Shown: positions 52,239-60,787 of the stretch, one piece after another
Layout: the number at the start of each line of letters is the position of its first letter
Position numbering within the stretch: position 1 is the stretch's first letter
Source: Propioniciclava soli
GTDB lineage: Bacteria > Actinomycetota > Actinomycetes > Propionibacteriales > Propionibacteriaceae
Assembly: GCF_014858005.1 (NCBI RefSeq)
Contig: NZ_JACYOT010000004.1
Coordinates: 1-64,000 of the forward strand
Length of the DNA stretch: 64,000 nt
Reading direction: 5' to 3'
The notes under the pieces: model-generated
Seen by the model: the letters and a program-made list of their open reading frames with translations, nothing else
The model's database searches: none
What the model was told of the DNA's origin: nothing
Made by a program: the position numbers and the translations under genes

Positions 52239-55094
52239 TCAGACGCGCTCCACCGCCGGATGGGCCACCAACAGCTCGGCCAGGGTGAGCGCGGTGCGCC
52301 CCTCGAGATCCGCCAACTGCGTGCGGCAGCTGAACCCGTCGGCGAGGATGATGGCGTCCGGCCCGGCCGCGGCGAGGGCCGGCCCGAGCTGGGTGTTGAA
52401 CACCGCGCGGCTGAAGTCATAGTGGCCCGCCACCATGCCGTGGTTGCCGGCCAGCCCGCAGCAGCCCTTGACGCGGACGATCTCCGCACCGGTCCGCTCC
52501 AGCAGGGCAGCCTCGGCCGCCCAGCCCATGACCGAGGCCTCGTGGCAGTGCGGCTGAGCGACGATCGTGTGGCCGCTCAGGTCGGGCAGCGGGTGGTCCT
52601 CGACGCTCGCCAACAGCTCGGCGAGCGTGTGGGTCGCGGCCGCCACCTCGGCGACCCGGGGGTCGTCCACCAGCTCGACGGCGTCGGAGCGCCACACGGC
52701 CAGGCAGCTCGGTTCGGTTCCGACGATCGGGACGCCCCGGGCCACGAACGGGTGGAGCACGTCGGTCGCCCGGCGCAGCTCCCGGGCGGCGGCGTCCAGC
52801 TGTCCGGTGGTGATCCAGGTCAGCCCACAGCACGCCGTGCGCTCCAGCAGGCGCGGCGCCCACCCGGCCGAGACCAGCACGGCGGCGGTGGCGGCGACGG
52901 TGTCGCTCGCAAACGCATCGTTGAACGAGTCGACCCACAAGACGACCTCGCCCCGCGTCCCCACCGGTGCGTCCCCGACGGCTCGGCGCACCGTCTCGCG
53001 ATTGGAGTGCGCCGCGAAGCGCGGCATGCCCCGGCGCTGGTCGACCCCTGCCACCGCCTTCACCACGGACGCCAACCCCGGCGTCTGCATCGCCAGATTC
53101 GCCAGCCGCGGCAGCAGCGGAACAGACGTGGCCAGCCGCCCCCACAGCGGCAGCCACCCCATGGAGTAGTGATCCCGGGGCCGCAGTCGGCCGCGGTAGG
53201 CCTCGTGCAGCACGGTCGACTTGTACGCCGCCATGTCGGTGCCCGTCGGGCAGTCGCGGGCGCACCCCTTGCAGGAGAGACAGAGGTCGAGCGCCTCGTG
53301 CACCTCGGCGGCGCGCCACCCGCCCGTGACGAGCGATCCGTTCACCATCTCCTGCAGGATGCGGGCGCGCCCGCGGGTGGAGTCCTTCTCGTCCCGCGTC
53401 GCCTGCCAGCTCGGGCACATGACGCCGGTGGGCGTGCTCGCGACGCACTTGCCGACGCCGGTGCACCGGTGCACGTCGTCGACGAAACCCCGGTGGGTGG
53501 TGAACAGGGGCGTGCGCCGCACGGCGGGGGCCCGCAGGTCGGCGTCCAGCGGAGCCGGATCGACGAGGACGCCCGGGTTGAGCAGGTTGTCGGGGTCGAA
53601 GATCCGTTTCACGGCCGCGAACAGTGCCAGCGCCTCGGGGGAGTACATGCGCGGCAACAGCTCCGAGCGGGCACGGCCATCGCCGTGTTCGCCCGACATC
53701 GACCCGCCGTACGAGGCCGCGAGATCGGCGGCCTCCTCCACGAACGCCCGGTAGGCGGCCGGGCCGTCGTCGGTCTGGGTCAGGGGGAAGTCGATGCGGC
53801 AGTGCACGCAACCGTCCCCGAAATGGCCGTAGGGGAGCCCCTGCAACCCGTGACGCGCGAGCAACGCGTCGAAGTCGCGCAGGTAGGCCCCGAGCCGCGC
53901 CGGCGGCACGGCCGCGTCCTCCCACCCGGCGTGTGCGGGGCGGTCGAGGGACACCCCGGCGAGTCCGGCACCGTCGGCGCGGATCTTCCACAGCGCCGCC
54001 GCCACCACGAGGTCGTCCACCACCTCGCCGTCGAGGCAACCGGACGCCGCGAGCAGCCCGGCGGCGCGTTCGGCCACCTCGGCCGGGTCGTCGCCCACGA
54101 GTTCCACGAAGATCCACCCGTCCCCGTCGGGCAGCCGGGGGACGGCGTCCACGCCGAGAGTTCGCGAGACGACGTCGACGATGCGGCGGTCCATGCCCTC
54201 CACCGCGGTGGGTCGGAACGGCAGGATCGCCGGCATGGCGTCGGCCGCGTCCGGCATCGTGGGGTAGCCGAGCGCGAGCATCGTGGTGAAGGGAGCATCG
54301 GCCACCAGCCGCACGGTGGCGCGCGTGATGACGGCCAGCGTTCCCTCGCTGCCGGCCAGGAACTTGGCGACGTCGAAACCATTCTCCGGCAGCAGCCACT
54401 CCAACCCGTAGCCCGAGACCTGCCGGTAGAACGTGCCGAACTGCGTCCGGATCACGCCCAGGTTGGCCATCACCAGCGCATGCAGCGCCTGCAGCGTCGG
54501 CGAGTCGGAGTCCCGCAGGTCGGCCCGCGAGTCCAGCGTCAGCCGCTCCCCGGTGCCGGTCACCACGTCGAGGGCCACGACGTTGTCGCTCGACCGGCCG
54601 TACCCCAGCGCCCGAGGGCCGCAGGCGTTGTTGCCGATCATGCCGCCGATCGTGCAACGGCTGAACGTGGACGGATCGGGGCCGAACCGCAGGCCGTGCA
54701 CCCGCGCGGCACGCGAGAGCACGTCCTGCACCACGCCCGGGTCGACGACGGCGGTGCGGGCCACCGGGTCGATGGCGTGGATGGTGCGCAGATGACGCGC
54801 CACGTCGACCACCACGCCGGGGCCGACGGCGTTGCCGGCGCACGAGGTGCCCGCACCGCGCGTCGTCAGCGGCACCCGGGCCGCGCGCGCGGCGTCCACC
54901 ACGTTCTCGAGCTCGACGCGGTCGCGAGGCCGTGCCACGCCGCGGGGCACGACGCGGTACAGCGACGCGTCGGTGGAATACAGGGCGCGGGTGAGCGTGG
55001 ACGCGTCGGCCGGCGCCGCCCCGCGCCGCGCGAGGCGGTCAGCGAAGTCGTCCCAGGTCGCATCGGGGGTCGTCACACCCAGTGAGTCTGTCAC
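52239..55094 (-). CDS. FAD-linked oxidase fused to Fe-S heterodisulfide-type domain
   Basis: This 951-residue fusion has an N-terminal FAD-binding domain of the VAO/Dld type (PLTTRGAGTSCAGNAVGPGVVVDVARHL, then IGGMIGNNACGPRALGYG) and an FAD-linked C-domain. A 4Fe-4S module follows (CTGVGKC ... CLSCKGCARDCPTGTDM), and CCG-type domains (ACCGLTW, GCCGLAGNHG). The combination matches respiratory D-2-hydroxyacid, e.g. D-lactate or D-2-hydroxyglutarate, dehydrogenases. GTG 55094 is the most probable start. Substrate uncertain. Confidence 0.85.
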   Translation of the reverse strand: MTDSLGVTTPDATWDDFADRLARRGAAPADASTLTRALYSTDASLYRVVPRGVARPRDRVELENVVDAARAARVPLTTRGAGTSCAGNAVGPGVVVDVARHLRTIHAIDPVARTAVVDPGVVQDVLSRAARVHGLRFGPDPSTFSRCTIGGMIGNNACGPRALGYGRSSDNVVALDVVTGTGERLTLDSRADLRDSDSPTLQALHALVMANLGVIRTQFGTFYRQVSGYGLEWLLPENGFDVAKFLAGSEGTLAVITRATVRLVADAPFTTMLALGYPTMPDAADAMPAILPFRPTAVEGMDRRIVDVVSRTLGVDAVPRLPDGDGWIFVELVGDDPAEVAERAAGLLAASGCLDGEVVDDLVVAAALWKIRADGAGLAGVSLDRPAHAGWEDAAVPPARLGAYLRDFDALLARHGLQGLPYGHFGDGCVHCRIDFPLTQTDDGPAAYRAFVEEAADLAASYGGSMSGEHGDGRARSELLPRMYSPEALALFAAVKRIFDPDNLLNPGVLVDPAPLDADLRAPAVRRTPLFTTHRGFVDDVHRCTGVGKCVASTPTGVMCPSWQATRDEKDSTRGRARILQEMVNGSLVTGGWRAAEVHEALDLCLSCKGCARDCPTGTDMAAYKSTVLHEAYRGRLRPRDHYSMGWLPLWGRLATSVPLLPRLANLAMQTPGLASVVKAVAGVDQRRGMPRFAAHSNRETVRRAVGDAPVGTRGEVVLWVDSFNDAFASDTVAATAAVLVSAGWAPRLLERTACCGLTWITTGQLDAAARELRRATDVLHPFVARGVPIVGTEPSCLAVWRSDAVELVDDPRVAEVAAATHTLAELLASVEDHPLPDLSGHTIVAQPHCHEASVMGWAAEAALLERTGAEIVRVKGCCGLAGNHGMVAGHYDFSRAVFNTQLGPALAAAGPDAIILADGFSCRTQLADLEGRTALTLAELLVAHPAVERV

Positions 55095-55120
55095 GTCGGC
55101 CCGGCTCGTGGGTGCCTTGC

Positions 55121-55594
55121 TCAGGAGCCGGCCCCCGCCGGAGGGGTCGCCATCACGGCCCCCATGACGCGCCCCAGCGCGGCGAAGTCGGCCGGGTCCG
55201 CCACATCGACGAGCACGGCGCGCACCGCGGCCACGTGGTGCGGCGCCGCCCGTTCGAGCAGCGCGTAGCCGGCGTCGGTGAGAGAGGCCATGACGCCGCG
55301 GCGGTCGTCCGGGGCGGGGGCGCGCGTGACATGGCCGTTGCGTTCCAGCCGCGTCACCGTGTGGGTGAGCCGCGACCGGGACTGGCGGGTGGCCTCCGCG
55401 AGATCGGACATCCGCATGGAGCGGTCGTCGGACTCCGACAACCGCACGAGGATCTCGTACTCCGCCAGGTCGAGCCCGTGGGAGCGCAGGTCGGCGTCGA
55501 GGGCGTCCTGGATGCGGGCGACGCCGTCGAGGTAGACGCGCCAGACGGCCTGCTGTTCCGCGCTGAGCCAACGGGGTTGCGGGGCGGCCGACAT
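55121..55594 (-). CDS. MarR-family regulator
   Basis: This 157-residue MarR dimeric winged-helix repressor has the recognition region SMRMSDLAEATRQSRSRLTHTVTRLERNGHVTRAPAPDDRRG and the wing with DxRR. ATG 55594 (MSAAPQ) is chosen; 55603 is possible. It is divergent from the fadD-like operon and likely controls it through the TTGAGCGTTCAA site at 55616. Confidence 0.88.
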   Translation of the reverse strand: MSAAPQPRWLSAEQQAVWRVYLDGVARIQDALDADLRSHGLDLAEYEILVRLSESDDRSMRMSDLAEATRQSRSRLTHTVTRLERNGHVTRAPAPDDRRGVMASLTDAGYALLERAAPHHVAAVRAVLVDVADPADFAALGRVMGAVMATPPAGAGS

Positions 55595-55615
55595 GCCCAG
55601 CATTCTAGCCACCCT

Positions 55616-55627
55616 TTGAGCGTTCAA
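55616..55627. promoter_or_regulatory. MarR operator candidate
   Basis: TTGAGCGTTCAA is a dyad TTGA-N4-TCAA in the divergent promoter, just upstream of the likely fadD -10 box TACACT (55643-55648). Confidence 0.4.
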
Positions 55628-55692
55628 TCGTCGGTCTGCCCCTACACTGGCCCGAAAGTGTGGCCCGGGGGCGCATGGAGGAGAGGGATTCG

Positions 55693-57510
55693 ATGACGAA
55701 CATCCAGCAACTGCTCGATGAGCGTCCGCCGACGGTGGGCGCGATGTTTCTCGAGCGGGTGGCGGCCACGCCCCGCAGCGAGGCGTTCCGGCACCCCGAC
55801 GGGGCCGGGGGCTGGGTTTCGCTGACCTGGGAGCAGACCCGCGACGCCGTGTGGGAGATCGGGGCGGGGCTCCTCGCCCTGGGCCTGCAGGTGGAGGACC
55901 GGGTGGCCATCGCGTCCAACACCCGCATCGAGTGGGTGCTGATGGATCTGGCGGTCAACTGCGCCGGCGGGGCGACCACCACCGTGTACCCGAACATCCA
56001 TGGTGAGGACTTCACCCACATCATCACCCATTCGGAGTCGCGGATCTTCGTCGGCGAGAACGCCGACCAGCTGGCCAAGCTGCGCTCCGCCGTCGGGCTC
56101 GACCAGTTCGCCGGGGTCGTGCTGTTCGATGCCGCCGAGGACGGTGACGCCCTGTCGCTGGACGACCTGCGCGCCCGCGGCCGCGAGCACCTCACCGAGC
56201 ACCCCTCCGCGATGGACGATGCCGTCGCCGCCACCTCCGCCGACGGCCTCGCCACCCTCATCTACACCTCGGGCACGACGGGCCTGCCGAAGGGCGTCGA
56301 GCTGACCCACAGCAACTGGACCTACGAGGGCGTCGGCATCGAGGCCCTCGACATCATCCGCGCCGACATGGTGCAGTACTTCTGGCTGCCGCTGTCCCAC
56401 GTGTTCGGCAAGGCCGTGCTCATGATCCAGCTCCGCATCGGCTTCGCGACCGCCGTCGACGGACGCCTCGACCAGATCGTGCCCGGGCTGGGCGCCACCC
56501 ACCCCGACATCATGTGCGGCGCCCCGCGCATCTTCGAGAAGGTCCGCAACGCCGTCAAGGCCAACTCCGCCCACGGCGTCAAGAAGCGCATCGCCGCCTG
56601 GGCGTTCGGTGTGGGGCACAAGACGGTGCCCTACCGGCTGCAGGGGCGTCCGCTGCCGAAGGCGCTGGCGGTGCAGCGGGCCGTGGCGCACCGCCTCGTG
56701 TTCAGCAAGCTGCACGACCGGATGGGCGGCAATCTCGACTTCTTCATCTCCGGCTCGGCCAAGCTCAGCTCCCAGGTGCAGCAGTGGTTCTACGCCGCCG
56801 GCATCGTGATCGCGGAGGGGTACGGCTCCACCGAGACGTCGGCGGTCGCGTCGGTCGATCTGCCCACCGACCCGCACTTCGGCACCGTCGGACGCGCGCT
56901 GCCCGGCAGCGAGTTCCGCATCGCCGACGACGGCGAGGTGCTCGTCCGGGGCCCCGGCGTGATGCGCGGCTACCACAAGGATCCGGAGCGGACCGCCGAG
57001 GTGCTGGTGGACGGGTGGTTCCACACCGGCGACATCGGCGAGCTGGACGAGGGCGGCCAGCTGCGGATCACCGACCGCAAGAAGGAGTTGATGAAGACCT
57101 CCGGCGGCAAGTACGTGGCGCCGCAGAAGGTGGAGGGGGCGCTGCTGGCCAACATCCCCTACGCCTCACAGGTGGTGGCGGTGGGGGACGGCCGCAAATA
57201 CGTCTCGGCGCTCATCGCGCTGGACCCGGCGGCCGCCGAGAACTGGGCCTCGCGCCATGGGCACACCGACCTCGACTACGCGGCCATCACGCAGCACCCC
57301 GAGATGCGTGCGTCGCTCGAGCGGGACCTCGAGAAGGCCAACGCCAAGCTGGAGCGCTGGGAGACCGTCAAGCGCTTCGCGGTGCTCGATCACGAGATCA
57401 CCGTGGAGGAGGGCGGGCTCACCGCCAACATGAAGCTGCGCCGCAAGAACATCGCCGACACCTATGCCGGGCTGGTCGACTCGCTCTACGACGCCGAGGA
57501 CGACGACTGA
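55693..57510 (+). CDS. Long-chain fatty-acid-CoA ligase (AMP-binding)
   Basis: This 605-residue AMP-forming acyl-CoA synthetase has the P-loop LIYTSGTTGLPKGV, the AMP-binding YGSTETS, the hinge ITDRKKELMKTSGGKYVAP and the C-terminal catalytic-type Lys near LTANMKLRRKNI. Length and core resemble FadD15-type enzymes. Ribosome site GGAGAGG precedes ATG 55693. It overlaps the thioesterase gene, suggesting that acyl-CoA formation and hydrolysis are jointly controlled by the divergent MarR. Confidence 0.9.
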   Translation: MTNIQQLLDERPPTVGAMFLERVAATPRSEAFRHPDGAGGWVSLTWEQTRDAVWEIGAGLLALGLQVEDRVAIASNTRIEWVLMDLAVNCAGGATTTVYPNIHGEDFTHIITHSESRIFVGENADQLAKLRSAVGLDQFAGVVLFDAAEDGDALSLDDLRARGREHLTEHPSAMDDAVAATSADGLATLIYTSGTTGLPKGVELTHSNWTYEGVGIEALDIIRADMVQYFWLPLSHVFGKAVLMIQLRIGFATAVDGRLDQIVPGLGATHPDIMCGAPRIFEKVRNAVKANSAHGVKKRIAAWAFGVGHKTVPYRLQGRPLPKALAVQRAVAHRLVFSKLHDRMGGNLDFFISGSAKLSSQVQQWFYAAGIVIAEGYGSTETSAVASVDLPTDPHFGTVGRALPGSEFRIADDGEVLVRGPGVMRGYHKDPERTAEVLVDGWFHTGDIGELDEGGQLRITDRKKELMKTSGGKYVAPQKVEGALLANIPYASQVVAVGDGRKYVSALIALDPAAAENWASRHGHTDLDYAAITQHPEMRASLERDLEKANAKLERWETVKRFAVLDHEITVEEGGLTANMKLRRKNIADTYAGLVDSLYDAEDDD

Positions 57511-58391
57511 ACGCGTACCGCACCACCGTGGCGCAGCGGTGGGTCGACCTGGATGCGCAGGGTCACGTCAACAACGCGGCCGTTCTCGACTACCTGCAGG
57601 AGGCGCGCGTCGCCTACCTGAGCGACAGCCCGAACGCGCACCTGCTCGGCAACGGCATCGTGGTGGTCGGCCAGCAGGTGGAGTACCTCGCCCCGCTGGG
57701 GTTCGGCGTCGGCCCGCTGACGGCCGAGGTGGCGGTGGGTGAGGTGGGGGCGTCCCGGTTCACGATCGCGTACACGCTGCACGAGGGTGGGTTGCTCGCC
57801 GTCAGGGCCCGCACCACCCTGTGCCTGTTCGACTTCGCGTCCGGACGCCCCACGCGCCTGGCGCCCGCCGAGCGGGCCTGGTTCGCCGAGCAGGCCGTGC
57901 CGCTGGAGCCGCTGCGTGACGTCGGCGGCTGGCACGTCGGTGGCGCGGCCCACGAGCACCCGGTGGCGGTGCGCTGGTCGGACATCGACCGGTATGGCCA
58001 CGTCAACAACACCCTGTACTTCGACTACGTCGCCGAGGCGCGCGTCGCGCTGTACGGCGCACTGCTGGACGCCCCGATCCGCACCGGCACGGGTGAGACC
58101 CCCGAACGCACCTGGCTGGTGGCGCGCCAAGACCTGACGCACACCCGCCAGATGGTCTTCCGCCGCGAACCGTATGTGGTGCGGACGGCGATCGGCGCGC
58201 TGGGGCGGACGTCGTCCACCCTCGCCGCCCAGATCGTCGACCCGGTCACCGGGGACGTGGCGGCCCGCGCCGTCTCGGTCGTCGTGCACGGGGACGCCCA
58301 CGGCCAGCCCACCCCCCTGCCCGAGCCCCTGCACGCCGCCGCCGCGCGGTGGCCGGCGGTGCCGAGCACGCGGGCCGGGGGCAGGCCGTGA
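57507..58391 (+). CDS. Double-hotdog acyl-CoA thioesterase with probable CTG start
   Basis: This 294-residue protein contains two hotdog domains, each with the YbgC/FadM-like motif: WVDLDAQGHVNNAAVLDYLQEAR near the N-terminus and WSDIDRYGHVNNTLYFDYVAEAR in the second half. The aspartates are the usual catalytic residues. The frame has no ATG or GTG before the first motif except GTG 57528. CTG at 57507, overlapping the ligase stop as CTGA, restores the conserved NAYRTTVAQRW start. It is coupled to the ligase gene. Confidence 0.75.
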   Translation: MNAYRTTVAQRWVDLDAQGHVNNAAVLDYLQEARVAYLSDSPNAHLLGNGIVVVGQQVEYLAPLGFGVGPLTAEVAVGEVGASRFTIAYTLHEGGLLAVRARTTLCLFDFASGRPTRLAPAERAWFAEQAVPLEPLRDVGGWHVGGAAHEHPVAVRWSDIDRYGHVNNTLYFDYVAEARVALYGALLDAPIRTGTGETPERTWLVARQDLTHTRQMVFRREPYVVRTAIGALGRTSSTLAAQIVDPVTGDVAARAVSVVVHGDAHGQPTPLPEPLHAAAARWPAVPSTRAGGRP

Positions 58392-59233
58392 GCGGCGGCG
58401 TCTCGCCCCAACCCGCTGGCGTGCGCCGTTGCGCCGTGCTGGGCCAGCCGGTCGCGCACTCGCTCAGCCCGCTGATCCACCGCCGCGCCTACGAGGTGCT
58501 GGGCATCGCGGGGGAGTGGGACTACGGGCGCCACGAGGTCGGCGAGACCGATCTGGGCACCTTCATCGAGGGCTGTGGCCCGGAGTGGGTCGGCCTGTCG
58601 TGCACCATGCCGCTCAAGCGCGTCCTGCTCACCCTCGGGACGCCGTCGCCCACCGCGCGGTTGCTGGAGGCGGCCAACACGTTCCTGTTCGCCGACGCCC
58701 GGGTGGAGAACACCGATGTCACCGGGCTCATCGGCGCGCTCGCCCGCGCCGGGGTGACGCGGGTGGGGACGGCGTGGTTGCTCGGCAACGGTGCCACCGC
58801 CCGCTCGGCACTGTTCGCCCTGGCGCAGCTGGGGGTGCGCGAGGTGGTGGCCCTGGTGCGGTCGCCCGAGCGGGCCGCGGCGAGCCTCGGGGGGCTGGCA
58901 GACGCCCTCGGCGTCCGCCTCTTTCTCGGGACGTGGGGCACCGTGCCCGACGGGCGGGCCGACCTGGTGGTGTCGACCGTCTCGGCACCGCTGGCACCCG
59001 AGGTGGCCGCCGGGCTGGCGGCGGGGGCGTCCGCCTGTTTCGACGCCACGTACAACCACTACCCGACCGAGCTCGACCGCGCCGCGCGGGCCGCCGGGGT
59101 GATCCAGCTCTCGGGCATCGATCTGCTGGTGGGGCAGGCGGTGGAGCAGATCCGGCTCATGACGGGCCGGGAGTGCCCGCCCGAACCGCTGCTGGAGGTG
59201 GCGTACGCCGCGCTGGCCGACCCCGGGCATTGA
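58388..59233 (+). CDS. aroE: Shikimate dehydrogenase
   Basis: This 281-residue enzyme reduces 3-dehydroshikimate with NADPH. The N-terminal substrate domain has SLSPLIHRRAY, the catalytic lysine region is TMPLKRV, the nucleotide-binding loop is LGNGATARSALFAL, and the C-terminal motif is GIDLLVGQAVEQ. GTG 58388 overlaps the thioesterase stop. Placement in this operon appears incidental. Active-site residues look intact. Confidence 0.88.
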   Translation: MSGGVSPQPAGVRRCAVLGQPVAHSLSPLIHRRAYEVLGIAGEWDYGRHEVGETDLGTFIEGCGPEWVGLSCTMPLKRVLLTLGTPSPTARLLEAANTFLFADARVENTDVTGLIGALARAGVTRVGTAWLLGNGATARSALFALAQLGVREVVALVRSPERAAASLGGLADALGVRLFLGTWGTVPDGRADLVVSTVSAPLAPEVAAGLAAGASACFDATYNHYPTELDRAARAAGVIQLSGIDLLVGQAVEQIRLMTGRECPPEPLLEVAYAALADPGH

Positions 59234-59285
59234 TCCGGTTGGCTAGGGTGGTTGAACGTTTTGTTCACGCCGACCAAGGAGATCC

Positions 59286-60440
59286 ATGCCCGCGTACCCG
59301 CACCCGGACACGCTCACCGAGCTGACGACGGCGCGCCCCGACAGCCCCGTGGTGTCGCTCTACCTGGACACCGACCCCCGCAAGCCGGAGAACAACTCCG
59401 ACACTCCCGCCTGGCTCGTCGAACTGCGCAACGGTCTGCGCGAGGTCGGCGAGGCCATCGAGGCCGAGGGTGACCGCGACACGGTGCTCGCCTGGCGCGA
59501 TGTGTCCGACGAGATCGAGGCCGAGATCCGCGAGCTGACGCCCGCGCAGCGCGGCCGCTCGCTGGCGCTGTTCCGCACCGTCGATGGCAGCTACTCCCAC
59601 CGCGTCACCTCGCAGCTCTCCCTCGAGGCCTCCCAGGCCCGCTGGGACGCGCACCCCTACATCGCGCCGCTCGTCGAACTGCTCGACCGCGGCCGCCCCG
59701 TGGCCGTCGTGCTGATCGACAACGACGAGATGAGCGTGCTGCGCTGGTGGGACGGCCGCATCGTCGACGGCACCGAGACCGGCGTGGAGTCCGACCTCGA
59801 CGCGTGGCGTTCTGCCCGCGGCGGCAGCGAGGGCGGCCACCTGCCCCGGCTGCGCACCCACGAGCAGCAGGTCGAGGCCCGCTCCGACGAGCACTCCCGC
59901 CGTTTCCTGGCGGACGCCGCCGCCCAGCTCGCGCAGGCGCTGCCCGACCTGGAGGCCGAGTCCATCGTCATCGCGCACGCGCCGGGGAGCCTCACCCCCT
60001 TCGTCGAGGCGCTGCCGGCCGATGTCGCCGACCGCGTCGTGAAGACGATCGAGGCCCAGATCACCGGCGAAGACGCCGCGTCCGTGGGGGAGCGGCTCGC
60101 CGATGACCTCGCCGAGGTCGCCCGCACTCGGGGCGCCAAGGTCGCCGCCGACGCCCTCGCCGCGGCCGCCATGACCGACGGCAACGGCGTGTCCGGTGCC
60201 GACGCCGTGCTCCGCGCTCTGGCTGAGCACCGCGTCGACCGGCTCGCGATCACGCCTGACCTGACGCTGGGCGCCGGCGACGTGGGTGCCGAGGCCGCGT
60301 CGTTCCTGAAGGGCGTTGATGAGGACCTCCTCGTCGAGCGCGTGCTGGAGCAGGCGGCCGAGACGGGGGCGTCCGTCACCGTGGTCGAGGACGAGGAGCT
60401 GGCCCGGGCCGGGGGGATCGCCGCGCTGACCCGGTGGTGA
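59286..60440 (+). CDS. baeRF/Vms1-like release-factor-family protein
   Basis: This 384-residue protein resembles the bacterial archaeo-eukaryotic release factor (baeRF) families: an N-terminal domain (VVSLYLDTDPRK), a central beta-rich domain (VAVVLIDNDEMSVLRWWDGRIV), and a C-terminal domain ending in EELARAGGIAALTRW. Such proteins are thought to act at ribosomes or tRNAs, but bacterial functions are poorly known. ATG 59286 has ribosome site AAGGAG. It ends just ahead of a strong terminator. Confidence 0.75.
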   Translation: MPAYPHPDTLTELTTARPDSPVVSLYLDTDPRKPENNSDTPAWLVELRNGLREVGEAIEAEGDRDTVLAWRDVSDEIEAEIRELTPAQRGRSLALFRTVDGSYSHRVTSQLSLEASQARWDAHPYIAPLVELLDRGRPVAVVLIDNDEMSVLRWWDGRIVDGTETGVESDLDAWRSARGGSEGGHLPRLRTHEQQVEARSDEHSRRFLADAAAQLAQALPDLEAESIVIAHAPGSLTPFVEALPADVADRVVKTIEAQITGEDAASVGERLADDLAEVARTRGAKVAADALAAAAMTDGNGVSGADAVLRALAEHRVDRLAITPDLTLGAGDVGAEAASFLKGVDEDLLVERVLEQAAETGASVTVVEDEELARAGGIAALTRW

Positions 60441-60458
60441 TGCCTGTCCCCGCAGCAA

Positions 60459-60496
60459 CGAGGGCGCCCCGGACCGTCTGGTCCGGGGCGCCCTCG
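60459..60496 (+). terminator. Perfect 17-bp terminator hairpin
   Basis: CGAGGGCGCCCCGGACC (60459-60475), loop GTCT, GGTCCGGGGCGCCCTCG (60480-60496). Confidence 0.85.
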
Positions 60497-60543
60497 TGTC
60501 GGTGGGGGAGTCGCGTCCCCGCCGTCCTCAGCTGGAGACGCGC

Positions 60544-60693
60544 TCAGCTGGGCTCGACGGGGGCGTCCTCGTCCTCTTCTGGCTCGAAGGTGTTGTCGGC
60601 ACCCATGGTGCCGCCGACGCCTTCGTCGTTGAGCTCCTCGACCGGGGTCGGGTCCTGCGGCTCGGTCGATTCGGTCGGCTGGTTGCTGTCCAT
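60544..60693 (-). CDS. 49-residue acidic protein
   Basis: This very short gene starts with ATG 60693 after GAGGAGG, an excellent ribosome site, and ends at 60544. The product is acidic and Pro/Glu-rich (MDSNQPTESTEPQDPTPVEE ... FEPEEDEDAPVEPS) and appears disordered. Sequence shows no signal peptide or Cys. It lies between two terminators or gene ends and is separate from gnd. No family is recognised. Confidence 0.6.
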   Translation of the reverse strand: MDSNQPTESTEPQDPTPVEELNDEGVGGTMGADNTFEPEEDEDAPVEPS

Positions 60694-60787
60694 GCGTCCT
60701 CCTCACGGGCGGACCGGGCGTCCGCTGTCCCCGTCATCCTAGTGACGCCGAGCGGCGGTGGCCGCCGCTCGGCGCATTTCACCCGGC

